Assembly (NCBI RefSeq): GCF_947179515.1
Contig: NC_067492.1
Span: 11,333,847 to 11,397,846, forward strand
Direction: 5' to 3'
Length of the DNA: 64,000 nucleotides
DNA from: Apodemus sylvaticus
Taxonomy: Eukaryota; Chordata; Mammalia; Rodentia; Muridae
Under the pieces are notes generated by a model. The model was not told where the DNA came from, did not search any database, and saw only the letters and a list, made by a program, of their open reading frames with translations. Numbering within the stretch: the first letter of the stretch is position 1; each line of letters opens with the position of its first letter. A program made the translations under genes and the position numbers. Below, in pieces: positions 1 to 11,318 of the stretch.

Positions 1-1900
1 TTAAGTTTATTCTGGAAGTTCTGTTGTTGTTTTAAAGTATACTTAATCTGTTGTTGATACGGCTATTCTTGCTTGACATTTTTTTGATTCATGATATACC
101 ATTTACCATCCACTTATTTTCAACTTTCCTGTGTTACAGTTGGATTAAGATCTTGCTGACAGTGAACAGTTGTATTCTCTTTAAATCTAATGTCACTCTC
201 TGTGTTTTAGTTGTTTTTTAGACCATTTACATTTAATGTAATTAATGATATGCTGGAGTTTAACTCCTTCTTGTTTTTGCTTCTTTGTTTCTCAGTTCTG
301 TCTCATTTCTGAAGCTTCAAGTTACCTGAACATCCTTTAACCCAGGGTCATGTACCTGTAGTATTTCTTAGTGTAACTCTTTGTATAGGTTTCTTCTCAT
401 GGTTCCTGGTATTGGTGTTCCCCATTTCAAAAGTCATATAGAACTGACCTCACTTCAAGTCCCTCTACTAAACTTCTCTACTTGAATTAGATTTCTTCTA
501 CATACACTGAAAACCATAATAGACAATGGTTTTGCTTCAACGTCATGAGAAAATTAAATTCAGTAAGAGAAGGCTTTTTTACTTCTCACATTTTATTCTT
601 TTTTTCTTTTTCTTCCCTCATATCAAGTTCTAATACAGCTTTTATGTTTTCTTCCTGCTTTAGAGAATTTTCCTTAGCTACTCTTTTAGGATAGGTCTAC
701 TGATGAAAGAGACTGTAGTTCTTAATATTAAAACATCTCCATTCCTCTCTTATTCTTGAAGTCTGTTTTCAGTGAACAGATTTCTGAGTCGATAGATCTC
801 TTTTTCAGCTTTATTTTTTTAAGTACTGAGCATTTCTTCCTGACATCCATGGCCCATGATAAGAAACTGGCTGTCATTCAAATTGTTTGCCAACTCAAGG
901 TGGGTTTAAGATAAGTTTCTTCCTCTGGCTCTTTCTAAGGATGTTTGTCTTTGGCATCAAGGTCCGCTGATGAGTGTCTTGCGTGATCTCTGTGAGACTG
1001 TACTGTGTTGTGTTGCTCAGGTTTTGCATCATGAAGGTCCAAAACTTGAAAATTGTGGGAGGTCCTCAGTCATTTAAATTGTCTTCTTTCTTATTGCCTG
1101 TTCTTCCACGGCTGTGATGAGTCCTCTTACATCAGGGCCGCCAGGTCTTTGAACTCTACTTCCTCCTTTGGGCTCCTTTCCCTGTGCTGTTCAGATTAAG
1201 TCATTTTTATTGTTCTGTCCCCGAGTTCACTGATGCTGCCTTCTTCCCATGCTGCAGTTGGGTGTATCAATTTAAAAATGCCAGTTGTTGATCCAAGTCT
1301 AGGCTTTCCATTTGGTTCTTCTTTCTGCTTCCACTGTTTTTCTCCTGAGACTTTCTGTTCCTTTGAAGAAACCTTTTCATCCATTTTCCCTCTGAAAAAA
1401 AATTTTTCCTTGCTCCTGACTGCTCACTGAAGCATTTTCTCCTTCTTTCCAAATCCATGTATCCCCGTTCATAATACAGATCAGGCACAATGGCCTGGGC
1501 TAAGCTGTATAGAGAGCCGGTTTGCTCTGTCTCCTCTCTATCTACTGACAGCATAAGAATACAGTGTATGGTGAGCAGGCCTCCCTAAGGCACTGTCATG
1601 GTAGCTATTTTAAACTCCTCAGATAACTCCAATATGTTTCCATCTGGGTGTTGATTTCTATCAGTTTTCTTTTCTTGTTCCAGTTGAGAATTTCCTGGTT
1701 CTGGATATGACGAGAGACTTTCAATTGTATCTTAAACATGTCCCCTCTGATATGGTGAGATATAGGGACTTATTTAATCTTCTGCCTCAGAAAGTACTGT
1801 GAAATCTAGATATCATACCACTTTCATTACCAAACGGTGATAAAAGTCCAAGTTCCTTGGACTTTGTCTTTGTCTGGGGGTAAGGGTGCTTACTTGGTTA
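1..1900 (-). mobile_element. Ancient L1 (L1M type) fragment, antisense
   Basis: Read on the minus strand, this is the upstream half of an old mammal-wide L1. The start of ORF2 lies near 215-260, where the reverse complement contains the L1 phrase ACATTAAATGTAAATGGTCT. The typical pre-ORF2 segment, with a 'catcagtagacctatcctaaaa' type block, is near 680-710. A degraded ORF1-like stretch lies near 1196-1400, where the minus-strand frame includes ISELGDRT, like the L1 ORF1 coiled coil. No intact frame survives. It shares the pre-ORF2 block with the + strand L1M at 46560-49050, which supports the call. The exact subfamily and right edge are uncertain. Confidence 0.7.
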
Positions 1901-1939
1901 CTAACAAATGGTGAGATTTCAGACTTATCACTATTCCTC

Positions 1940-2240
1940 TGTCTTAGGGATACTATTACTGTGATGAAACACCATGACCAAATCAACTTGGGAAGAAAAC
2001 TGTGTATTTGACTTATACTTTCATATCACAGTTCATATTCAGAGGAAGCCATAACAAGAACTCAAGCAGGGTGGGGATCAGGGGACAGGAGCTGATGCAG
2101 AGGCCATGGAGGGTGGCTGCTTACTGGCTTGCTCCTCACGACTTGCTCAGCCTGTTTTCTTATAGAATCCGGGACCACAGCCCAAGGATAGCACCACCCA
2201 CAATGGGTTGAGCCCTTTCCCATCAATCACTAATTACAAG
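1940..2240 (-). mobile_element. MaLR-type LTR, antisense, truncated
   Basis: It begins TGTCTTAGGGATACTATTAC and continues with the very common rodent LTR text (CACCATGACCAAATCAACTT, then ACTCAAGCAGG, GATGCAGAGGCCATGGAGG, TGCTTACTGGCTTGCTCC). The minus strand is the sense orientation of the element, as shown by the reverse-complement end. It is cut at about 2240, where L1 3' sequence starts, so the far LTR end is missing. The family is MaLR/ERVL-like solo LTR. The exact RepBase subfamily was not determined. Confidence 0.75.
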
Positions 2241-2904
2241 ATGTGCAGGGACAAAAACGGAGCAAGATGGAGGATATGGCCAACCAGTGACTGAACCAGA
2301 TTGAAATCCATCCCATGGGCAAGAACAAATCACTGACACTATTAATGATACTCTGGTATGCTTGCAGACAGAATCCTAGCATAATTGTCCTCTGAGAGGT
2401 TCCACCCAACAGCCAATGGAAACAGATGCAGAGACCTACAGATGGAGCTCAGGTAGTCTTGTGGAAGAGTTGAGGGAAAGAATGAAGTCCCCAAAGAGGA
2501 TAGGGACACCACAGGAAGACCAACAGACTCAACTAACTTGGACCCTCAGGAGCTCCCAGAGACTGAACTATCAACCAAAGAGTGAACACAGGCTGGACCT
2601 AGGCTCCGTAGCTACATATATGCAGCAGATGTACAGCTTGGTTTTCATTCAGGTCCCCCAACAACTTGAGCGGGGGGCTGTCCCTGAATCTGTTGCCTGC
2701 CTGTGGATCCCATTCCCCTAGCTGGGCTAACTTATCTGGCCTCAGTGGGAGAGGATGTGCCTAGTCTTGCAGAAACTTAATGTGCTAGGGTGGAATGACA
2801 GTGGCATAGGGTGCTCCCCATTCTCAAAGGAAAAGGAAAATGAAGTGGGGGAGGAGCTGTGGGAGGGAAATTGGGAGGAGAGGGTGTGCGGATATTGAGA
2901 TGTG

Positions 2905-2996
<92 letters not shown>

Positions 2997-3030
2997 CAAA
3001 GCAAAAAGAAAAAGAAAATATCCTACAGCC
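2240..3030 (+). mobile_element. Rodent L1 3' end (3' UTR), 5'-truncated
   Basis: It carries the ordered phrases of the rodent L1 tail: ATTAATGATACTCTGGTATG, then CTCTGAGAGGTTCCACCCA, GAAACAGATGCAGAGACC, GGACCTAGGCTCCG, GCAGATGTACAGCTTGGT, and finally CTGGCCTCAGTGGGAGAGGA. A short A-rich stretch (3000-3020) follows the microsatellite and may be the remains of the poly(A) tail. Only 3' non-coding sequence is present, so it has no coding capacity. It abuts and truncates the LTR to its left. Confidence 0.8.
2907..2994. repeat. (GT)n(GA)n microsatellite
   Basis: About 31 bases of uninterrupted GT are followed directly by about 58 bases of pure GA. It lies inside the tail of the L1 3' end and probably expanded from it. 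Purity over about 88 bases predicts high length polymorphism. The frames that run through it encode only SL/HT or RE/CV runs and are not genes. Confidence 0.98.
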
Positions 3031-3148
3031 CAATACTGAGGCATTTTTTTCAACTAAGGCTCCCTCCTCTTTGCAGCCTCCATTGCTACACCCTGGCCCA
3101 GGTGGAACAACTAATCTCATTATTGTATCACCATGGCAATATAGCATG

Positions 3149-3505
3149 TGTATTAATTTCTCATTGCTATGAGTAAATACTGGACAAAAAAAAAACAATT
3201 AAAAGGAAGACTGGGTTTCTTTGGCTCACAGTATGAAGAGGCACAGTCCTTCATGATGGGCGGTACAGACAACTGTTGTGACTGCAGGAGCTTATGGAGT
3301 CCCACCCACTTCTCAGCAAACCAGGAAGTAGAAAAGGGGGCAGGAAGGCTGTGCTCGGCTCCTGCTCTTCTTTCCCCCATTGTACTTAGAACCACGATCC
3401 ATGGAACTGCATCAGGGTGGATCTCTTCCTGTCTCAATGAAACCTCTCTGGACATACCTTCACGGACATGCCCAGTCAAGATAACGAGGACCATCAATCA
3501 TTGCA
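3149..3505 (-). mobile_element. MaLR-type solo LTR, antisense, with target duplication
   Basis: It starts TGTATTAATTTCTCATTGCT and ends near ATCATTGCA. Five bases before (gcatg, 3144-3148) and after (tcatg, 3506-3510) agree at 4 of 5, as expected for an old LTR target-site duplication. The middle has the rodent LTR features seen in related copies (GGGTTTCTTTGGCTCACA, CTCAATGAAACCTCTCTGGA). The 152-codon open frame across it is fortuitous. Confidence 0.7.
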
Positions 3506-3510
3506 TCATG

Positions 3511-4955
3511 CAACCAAGCAGCGGTTTTCAATTAAATGGCACAAACAGAAGCGTCTTCCTTCCACACCGAGGCCTGAAGTTCTGTCCTGCTCCAGACCCC
3601 TCAAGTCTATGCTGCTTGCTCAGGTAGGTACGTGTTCTTTCTCGGTGGTGGCTTCTTGGCAGATTGTGAAAAGAAGCCACAACATCCCTAGGGAGGGTGC
3701 GGAGGACTTGCCTTACTCAGGGTAATACACCCCTGAGTCTAGGAAGCTGGTCGGTTGATAGCAAGACCCCCAAGTGGACACAAATCAATTAGCCGCTTTC
3801 ATGTGGTGACTCTCCTATAGAATGCCCCGCAGGTGGCTGTCATTTGAAGCACTCAGAAATATCAGAAAATCCATTCCCAAACTCAGGTCCCGCTGAGCCT
3901 CTGTAGCTTCCAACAGCTTGACCTGTACTTTAAGGAAGTTGCTGGTGGCAAGATGCTGTAACATTTTGCATCTTGAAATGGCTTTCGATGAAGAAAAGGG
4001 ATAGCCATAGCCACATATCACGTAAGACTCAAGTCCCTGGAGGCCCGTGTGACCTCAAAGCTCAAATGGGTCACCTTGCTTTTCTCTCTTCCTGTCCATC
4101 CATGCCCACTAGAATAGAAACACTTACCTCAGAGCCTCATCCAGAAGTCACATGCCAAGCTTCTATTCCACATGGCCATGCACTAAGCACACAATGAGAA
4201 ACACCAGCCAGTCATGTGAACCTGAACCACTGTTCCAGCTGGAGACAAATCTGTCCAGTGCAAATCCACAGCACCTATGCCCCAACCCCAAGCCTCACCC
4301 ACAAAGACATACCTAATAAACAGTACCACGATGAGCCATTGGTTGGGTTTGGTTTCAGATTCCTTCTTAACGCACTTTTCCTGGAGTCACTACCATCCTG
4401 AGACAGGTGGTCCATGAGAGGGAATGCCTTTGCCATGCGTTCTCAGACGCAGCTCTGTTAGCTGGTCCCCTGGACAGCTCACGAAGAGCACACATTCTCG
4501 AGATCTGATGCCAAACGTGTTCTTGAAACGCTGGTGGCAGGTGGGTATGGTGAATTTGCTTTATATGAATTTTCCATATAAAGTGACACTTTAAAGTCAC
4601 CGAACCAGAATGTCTGTGATGCCCCCCGTGTCCTTGATTTTGCCAATACATTTCCATGAGCCAAACCATACACCACAGAAAAGAGCTGAGATGTTAATGA
4701 GGGATTTTCATTTAAAAAAATGTTTAGACATCATGTAAATGCATAGTTGCAGGCTTCCTTGGGAGAGCCTGGCTCTGTTTCCAGGTCCAAGGGCCCAGGG
4801 ATGACAAAGCCGATGAAATATGAGCAATCTGATGTCTCACATGTGTTCTTTCCTTTGCATATGGGCAGGCATGCTCAGAGATGTCACCTACAGAAGAGGG
4901 TCTACATTCCTCACACTTGATTTATTGTGGAAGCCCTAGAATTTCTTCCACAGAC
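3511..4955. other. Unique DNA, no gene seen
   Basis: I see no recognisable repeat, RNA gene or convincing exon here. Open frames are under 155 codons with no domain-like composition. A short A-run lies at 4714-4720. Confidence 0.5.
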
Positions 4956-4959
4956 CTAT

Positions 4960-5210
4960 GGTCTAAGAGATATAGTCCTCCCAAGTATGTGAAAGGGAGA
5001 ATTTGTAAAAAGTTAAGCCTTATAGAAGTTGGGCCATTTGGGGCCATGTACGCAACGATACACAGTGCTGCCATGGACCCAAATCAACAGCACCAAGTGG
5101 CCTTGGGCTAAAAGCTGCCTGAAATCATAAGCTGAAACAACCACTTCTTACTTTTTAAGTAGATGCCTCTGGTGTTTTGTCACAGCAACAGAAAGCTACC
5201 CGACACAGCT
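4960..5210 (+). mobile_element. MaLR-type LTR 3' half
   Basis: The right end reads GGTGTTTTGTCACAGCAACA followed by GAAAGCTACCCGACACA, the usual 3' terminus of rodent MaLR LTRs. It is preceded by an AATCATAAGCTGAAACAACC stretch, where family members carry the polyadenylation region. The left boundary is degraded, so the start is approximate. Confidence 0.6.
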
Positions 5211-5871
5211 TTTCAGTCCATCTTTGATGTCTACTACCATGGAATGATACACACGTCATTTCCTTACTTTCAGTGTATGTCTGATGGCTGGGCCTGGTTA
5301 TTTCCGGGCCCTGATGTGTGTGTGGGTGGGGGGGGGTGAGGGGTGGGGAGCAGAGGAATAGAAGCTGAGATCACATGGTAAAGCAAAGCCGCTTGTTTCG
5401 TGGCTGCCAGGATGTAAAGAAGGAAATAGGAACCATTTCTTCAAAACACTGCTTGGCGACTGAGCTCCTGTGGCTTCCATCTTCCTTCAGGTACCACTTC
5501 AGCAGGCGAGCCTCTACCACCCCCCCCCAGCAGCTCATCCATTTACCACCTGTGAATGCATCAGCCCTGAGGTGAGCTCAGAGCCCTCATAGTCAAACCA
5601 CCTCCCAAATACCCATCTCTGCCTACCGCTGTCCCGGGGACCAAGCCACCATCAGGATGTTTGGGAATCAAACTACTGTAATCTAGATCTCAGATCCAGA
5701 TCTTAGATCTGGGGGCGATCTAAGTTCTGCATCTCACTGCTCCAGGGTGGGCAGTCAGGAGGGGCCCCAAAGAGTGAGTATGAAGAAGCCAGTTCCAAAT
5801 ACCTGTTGCAAATATAGAAGAAATGCAGCTCTGCCTCTAGGACGAGGTGGTTTCTGCTTTTCATAAGTCAC
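5211..5871. other. Unique DNA with a G-rich run and a short palindrome
   Basis: It holds a G-rich patch (5326-5350) and a 17-bp palindrome at 5696-5712 (CCAGATCT-T-AGATCTGG). No gene or named repeat is seen. Confidence 0.5.
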
Positions 5872-6260
5872 TGTGGTGATTTGAGTGAGAGCGTCCCCCT
5901 CCCCCACAGGCTCTTACATCTGAATGCTTGCTTCCAAGTTGAAACTTGGTTTTTAGGGAGGATTAGAAGGTTCCGCTTTGTTAGAGCAAGGCCATCACTG
6001 AGGGTGGGCTTCGAGGTTTCCACAGCCCACACTAGGCCCAGTCTCGCTTTCTCCGTCTGCCTGCTGCTGCCTGTGGATCGTGATGTAAGCTCTCAGCTAC
6101 TGCTCTAGCACCTTGACTGCCTGCCTGCTGCCATGCTCCCCACTATGACAGCATAGGCTCGCCTTCTGAAACTGAAAGCAATCCCCCAATTAAAAGTTTC
6201 GTTTTCTAAGTTGCCTGGGTCATGGGGTCTCTTTATAGCAATAGAACAGTAACTAAAACA
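5872..6260 (+). mobile_element. Complete MaLR-type solo LTR
   Basis: It starts TGTGGTGATTTGAGTGAGAG and ends AGAACAGTAACTAAAACA, so it has the TG...CA ends. The flanks gtcac (5867-5871) and gccac (6261-6265) match at 4 of 5 bases, consistent with a target-site duplication. The 3' part has AGTTGCCTGGGTCATGGGGT and AATTAAAAG near the expected polyadenylation region. No internal retroviral sequence accompanies it. Confidence 0.85.
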
Positions 6261-6354
6261 GCCACCGATGCCTTGACTTGGTCCGGGGTTAACATATGGA
6301 TGTAGCAATGCCAGCTCGGTGGCTCCCTGTGAACTGTGACTCCTGCAGCTTGGC

Positions 6355-6608
6355 CTCACTTCCCTTCTTCCTCCTTTTCCTTCCCTCTGTCCTCCCCTCG
6401 CTCCCTTCCTCTTTCCTTCCTTCCTTTCCTTCTTCCTTCCTCCCATCCCTGCTTCCTGTTTCTTTCCTTCCTTCCTCCTTACTTTTTTCCATTTTATTCT
6501 TCCTTCCTGCAGTCCCTTTGCCTTTCTTCTCCCTTTATTTTTACTTTCTTCCTTTTTTCCTTTCCAGTCCTTCTCTCCCCCTTTCTACCCCCTCCTTCCT
6601 TTCTGTAT
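6355..6608. repeat. Polypyrimidine (CTTT/TTCC-rich) tract
   Basis: About 250 bases of almost pure C and T on the + strand are built from degenerate TTCC and CTTT units. Both strands stay open for about 100 codons because purine-free sequence lacks stop codons. These frames are not genes. Such mirror-rich tracts can adopt triplex (H-DNA) structure. Confidence 0.95.
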
Positions 6609-7486
6609 CCACTTAAGCATTGCTGTGCCACCTAGCACCATATATCTATTTACTCTGAATTTTAGATAATTCAAATTAGAGTTTAGCTCATTCAAAATTA
6701 GCTAGGCAGAGTCCAGGATGGAGTGTGGAAACCTCCACATATCAGAGTACATTGGCCTGGAGGTCTCTCGTGGCACCTCGGACAGAAGCGTGGGCTATCT
6801 TGTTCCTCCTTGAGAGGAAAATCTGGAGCTTAGTCTGGAAGGAACTGACTGGAGGATAAAAGTCTGTCTAAAAATATAGAAACACCATGGAGAGATGTTA
6901 CATGGCCTCCATCCTTGGACTTAAATGGCACCTGGCCTGGAGGCTGCACTCTGGCCACCACCTCTCTAGATGATGTCACATAGGAGGCTTGTAGACATTA
7001 AGGCAGCCCCTCTCCATGAGCTGCAAGTGGCTCTTTTAGGACAGTGGTTGGGACTGTGACAGATAGATAAGGCCAAGAAGAATTGGGTCTGCTGTGCTAT
7101 GTCTTCTAATTTGCTTCCCAGGAGCATGTGCCACCTTGGCACCTTTACAGCCGGGAAAACCTACAGGCGGTATCCTAAATATGACATCCCCATCAGGAGG
7201 TGGGAACAGATGGCCCTGACCAATAAGTTGTGGTCCCATAATACTTGGTGATCATTACCCGGATACAAAGGTTTAATGGAAAGACAGAGGCAACCCATTA
7301 GAACTCCTCCAAAGGACCCATTTGATTGGAATGTGTGCCTGAAACCATGGTGGACACTTAGGAAACACAAGATCATTAATCATTTAATGGAATCAAAAAG
7401 ACCCATTAAGGAAGAAAGAAAAAGTCAGGCCCAGAAGTTTGTGAGAGCGATTTCTACCATAGCAAAGTGCTATTGGGATCAAAATG
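6609..7486. other. Unique DNA, no gene seen
   Basis: No recognised repeat or RNA gene. A TAAT/ATTA-containing patch lies near 6655-6700 and another near 7370-7400, but nothing firm. Confidence 0.45.
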
Positions 7487-7582
7487 GAGCAGCAGCAGCA
7501 GCAGGAGGAGGAGGAGGAGGGGGAGGGAGAAGGAGGAGGAGGAGGAGGAGGAGGAGGAGGAGGAGGAGGAGGAGGAGGAGGA
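7487..7582. repeat. (GCA)n(GGA)n trinucleotide array
   Basis: Five GCA units are followed by a GGA run broken once by GGGAGGGAGAA and then about 16 pure GGA units. Because the unit is three bases, frames on both strands pass through (polyR, polyE, polyG on +; polyP, polyS on -). This explains the 225- and 127-codon open frames spanning 7276-7953 and 7393-7776. No splice or coding evidence accompanies them. Confidence 0.97.
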
Positions 7583-8384
7583 ACCTGTGCAGTCTGCACA
7601 CACAAGAGACAAAGGGAGGGTCCAGACAGGCTCTCCTCCCTCTTTCTCCAGTCTCCATCTCCTCTGGCCTCTGTCACACACACTGGCCTGATACTGGGGT
7701 GCTTTGGTTGATCCTGAGCTGGAAGCCTGGGGTGGGGAGGGAAACAGTCGTGAGGTCTTCCGGTGCACACATCCACAGGCCTGAGCCTTCCCGTCCTAGG
7801 CTCTTCTCACTAGCTGAGCTGTGGCTCTTCCCCCACTGCGCTGTTTTCTCTCTGCCAGCTGCACAGAGCAGACTCTTCCCTAAGTCTAATGAACGAGTTC
7901 ACCTGGCTGGGCTGTTGTGTGTAGTGCTTAATTTCTCATTAAATCTTTGGTAGCGTATTGCTTCATTTATTGTTTTGAAAATGAAAGGAATTCTAATAAG
8001 TCTCAAATGTCCCTTCATGCATGAGCGTTTTTCCAGTAAACGGGCTTAGCAAATGTCCATTACTTAGCGGCTTCGTTCGAGTTCTGCTTGCATGGGCCAT
8101 TTTATTTTTATCGTATCATCTGGCACACAACGTGGGCTTGTGCTTGTGTTCCTCTAAAGCGCCAAGTCTGCAGGTTCCCTTCACTCTGACGGTCACATGA
8201 AATGGCTAAAGGTTGACAGCTGCCATTTATGACAGAATGGCCTTGGAAACATACACACAAAAGTCATAGTATGTAAGTCTCAGAGTCGAGCGTGTGTTTA
8301 GCTGTGTAGATTGTAGGGTGATGCATTTATTTACATTGGCGTCAAGTCCTCTCATACTATCCTAGCTAATGGCTTCCTGTAACA
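7583..8384. other. Unique DNA, possibly constrained in 7930-8230
   Basis: There is no repeat I recognise. 7930-8230 is A+T-rich with several isolated CpGs and an ATTTATTGTTTTGAAAATGA stretch, a texture often seen in conserved non-coding DNA. This is a compositional impression only. Confidence 0.35.
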
Positions 8385-8632
8385 ACAGAGACGGGCAGGT
8401 GGATGGCTCCATTAGTATGGCACTAATTTCCAAGCATGAGAACCTGAGTTCAGCATTCCCAACCACATAGAAAAGAATAATTAGGCAGATTCTTAGGGCT
8501 CAATGACCAGCCAGCTTAATCCACTTGTGAGTTCCAGGCCAGAGAGGGAATGTGCCTCACAAAAATAAGGTGAACAGCACCTGAAGAATGATGTCTAAGT
8601 TTGTCTAGGGCCAGTGCAGTACACACACACCT
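8385..8632 (+). mobile_element. B4 SINE (ID/B1 composite)
   Basis: It has the tRNA-derived head (AGGTGGATGGCTCCATTAGT, then CAAGCATGAGAACCTGAGTT) and the typical middle and tail (ACCAGCCAGCTTAATCCACT, GAGTTCCAGGCC, AAAAATAAGGTGAACAGCAC). The 3' end runs straight into CA repeats, from which the adjacent AC-rich array has probably grown. Confidence 0.8.
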
Positions 8633-9304
8633 GCACAAATATCTACACACATGCAAACCTATACCCACACCCCTACACACACATGTACCTACCCACATGA
8701 ACACATAACTACATACACACACACCTACACACACACAATGCCCACATATACCTACATGCATACACATGCATACATACAAACCTACACACACATAGCTACA
8801 CACACATAGCTACAAATATGTATCTATACACATACAAACCAACACATGCATATCTATATATACACACACATAACTATACAAAACTACACACATATACTTA
8901 TATACATGAACACACAACTACATATACTCAGCTACACACACAATGCCTGCATATACCTACACACACTTACATACACATACCTACACACATAACTACAAAC
9001 ACATATAAACCTACATATACAGACATAGCTACACATAGCTACACACACACCTATATACACATACATAAGTGTACACACATACAAACCTGCATACACATGC
9101 CTAAACTCATGTACACACATGTACCTACATACATACATGCCTATATATACCTACACATACTATATATGTATATACTTACACTTTTATAACTAGATATATA
9201 TACACACACCTATATATACACACATAACTAACTACACACATGCACACATACACAACAACATACGCACACTTATATGCACATACATAATTACACACACACA
9301 TATA
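8617..9304. repeat. AC-rich (CACA/TACA/CATA) satellite region
   Basis: About 690 bases are composed of degenerate ACAC, CATA, CTACA and TATA units with almost no G. It begins at the B4 tail. Open frames inside it (for example 8818-9189) read Y/T/H/I runs and are low-complexity artefacts. Internal 12-25 bp phrases such as ACCTACACACAC recur, suggesting slippage plus short duplications. Confidence 0.95.
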
Positions 9305-9688
9305 TAGGAAATGGTAAAGAATCAATTTATAAACACAACAGGAGACTTTCCAGCCATAGTATTGTTTAGTTTTTAGAAAGCATTTGGTTTCCTGTTGGAA
9401 TTGTTTCCCCTATTCTATCTCTGCTTTAAGTGTTCTGTGGCAATTCTTAAAGCCTTACCTTTCTGCAAATAGGCAGAATGAACTGAGCGTGTGTGACAGC
9501 TGGACCAAAGAAGAGGGGGAAGCTGAACAAGGTGCTCAAGGCAGTCAGAAGACAACTGTCCCATTGAGGGCACTTCTCCAATAGGACAGGATTTTAAAGA
9601 AGAAAGTAGTTCTTCACAAATTAGGAGTAGGTGGTTTCTTACTAACAAGTTTGCCCTATGTACCATGAGGAGTGGGTTCTGCAGACCA
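9305..9688. other. Unique DNA, no gene seen
   Basis: Short frames only. No repeat recognised. Confidence 0.4.
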
Positions 9689-9876
9689 GAAAGACAGCTC
9701 AGCTGGTAATGGGGCTTGCCCACAAGCTTGCTGTTCAAGCCCCATGACCTACACACTGAACATAGAGAAGTAACTCTAACAAGTTGTCCTCTGACCTCTC
9801 CGCACATGCCCTGGATCACATGTGTGCCTCTCTACATACATTCACAGGCATGCACACACAATCAATAAATAAATGT
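9689..9876 (+). mobile_element. B2/B3-type SINE
   Basis: The tRNA-like head AAGACAGCTCAGCTGGTAAT is followed by CAAGTTGTCCTCTGACCTCT (9780-9799) and the A-rich end AATCAATAAATAAATG. This is the order expected for the B3 branch of rodent B2 SINEs. It is diverged from consensus and so is an older copy. Confidence 0.75.
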
Positions 9877-11318
9877 TTACAGCCAGGCTGTGTCACATAT
9901 GACAGAGAAAACAGCAATCAGGATGAGGTTCAGAAACCCATCTCTTACAAGAGGAGGTCCTCCCTAGCTGTGATCCTACCACTGGAAATGGAGGATACCA
10001 GAATCAATTGTGCATGGCAAATAATCAACAAAAAGCGTGGGACTACAGCATGTCTTGGGGCAGAGGATGACTTGCAGGAGTCTGTTTTCTTCCATTGTGT
10101 GGGTCCTGGGGATGATTGTCAGGCTTGGAAGCAAGTGCCTTTATCAACTTTAACCAAAAGGGCTTTCTCCAAGATGAGTGCCCATCAGACAGATGAGACA
10201 TGTTCTAGGCTATAATGGACATCCAGAACTTGCCCATCTGGATCCATTTAGCTGAAAGAGAAGCTAATATATGTGGTCTGCCAGCAAAGGGGTGGGTGTG
10301 GCTGCTCTAAGGGAATTCGGGGCTCCCTCACTAGAGTACTAAGGAAGAATAAATACTGCAAGAAACTTGCCTGCCTCATAGACAGAGACACGAATTTCAG
10401 ACAAAAATGCCACCTGGGGGAGAAAAAATCCAACCTGGGATAATTAGGGTAATAGCTTGCCAGAGGGTTAGAGACCAAGAGTCCTGATTGCAGGGGAGGA
10501 GGAGGAGACATGGCCCGAAGACAGAGTGTAGTAAGAACAGAGCCAGCTAGGGAAGAAAGCATGGCTCCCGTTCTTTGCAGGTGATGTGTACGATTGCATC
10601 CTTTGAGCCCCAATTGGTTTAGCCTTTCCCAGAGCAGAAGCCTGAATCTGATGGCTTGATGTTTTCATCCTTGCCTTAGAAACAACCTAGCTGTTGAGGG
10701 ACTAGGGGAGATGAGGGTCCCTCCAGAGACTCGTGCTAGCGATAGTTGCTCGACCTCTAGTGTAGCGAGTGAAGGTGACTTCCTGGGAACCTGGAGACAG
10801 ACTTCAGCCCTCTCTGAAATGCTCAGGACACCCAGCAGACACATTCCCCTGAGAGACCGACATGGTTGGGTACTTTCTGCAAGTGAGAAAGACGATAATT
10901 TTCTGATGTCAATATCAGGTGGCTGAAGGAATTGGAAACCTGTCAAGGGCTCCCAGCCATCCACAGCATCCATGAATAATGGGCTAAAGGACCCTTAAGA
11001 CAGAAGTCAGCCCAGGTCTTCCCCAGGCTGTCCTTACTCTCTCACAGGCCACCAGCTGGGATTCTGATGCAAAACTTGGCTCAGGCAGCTGAGCACAGGA
11101 GCCAGCAGGATTCTACAGTGACCCACTGTGACCAAGGTCCCCATAGCCATGGGGGTGATGGTCACCTACTGTTTTCCTTGCAGCCACCCAGCTAGTACAA
11201 AGCAGTCCTAGAATACATGATTGTTTTAAAAAGGACCGTGACATGCTCACAGCTCCTGTCTAGAGAGCTAGAAAAGTAGGAGGAAAGACCATAAGGAAAG
11301 AAATCAAAGAAACCCCAG
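9877..11318. other. Unique DNA, no gene seen
   Basis: About 1.4 kb lack any repeat I can name. Frames of up to 143 codons occur (9784-10215, partly SINE-derived) but have no domain-like features or splice context. Confidence 0.45.

Noticed and set aside
2742..3198. Overlapping S/L/H/T-rich frames
   Set aside because: They are translations of the (GT)n(GA)n microsatellite and L1 3' UTR.
7276..7953. 225-codon + frame as a protein-coding gene
   Set aside because: Its length depends on a GGA array that removes stops, the flanks lack domains or splice support, and overlapping frames on the other strand are open for the same reason.
8818..9189. 123-codon Y/T/H-rich frame
   Set aside because: Low-complexity translation of the AC-rich array.
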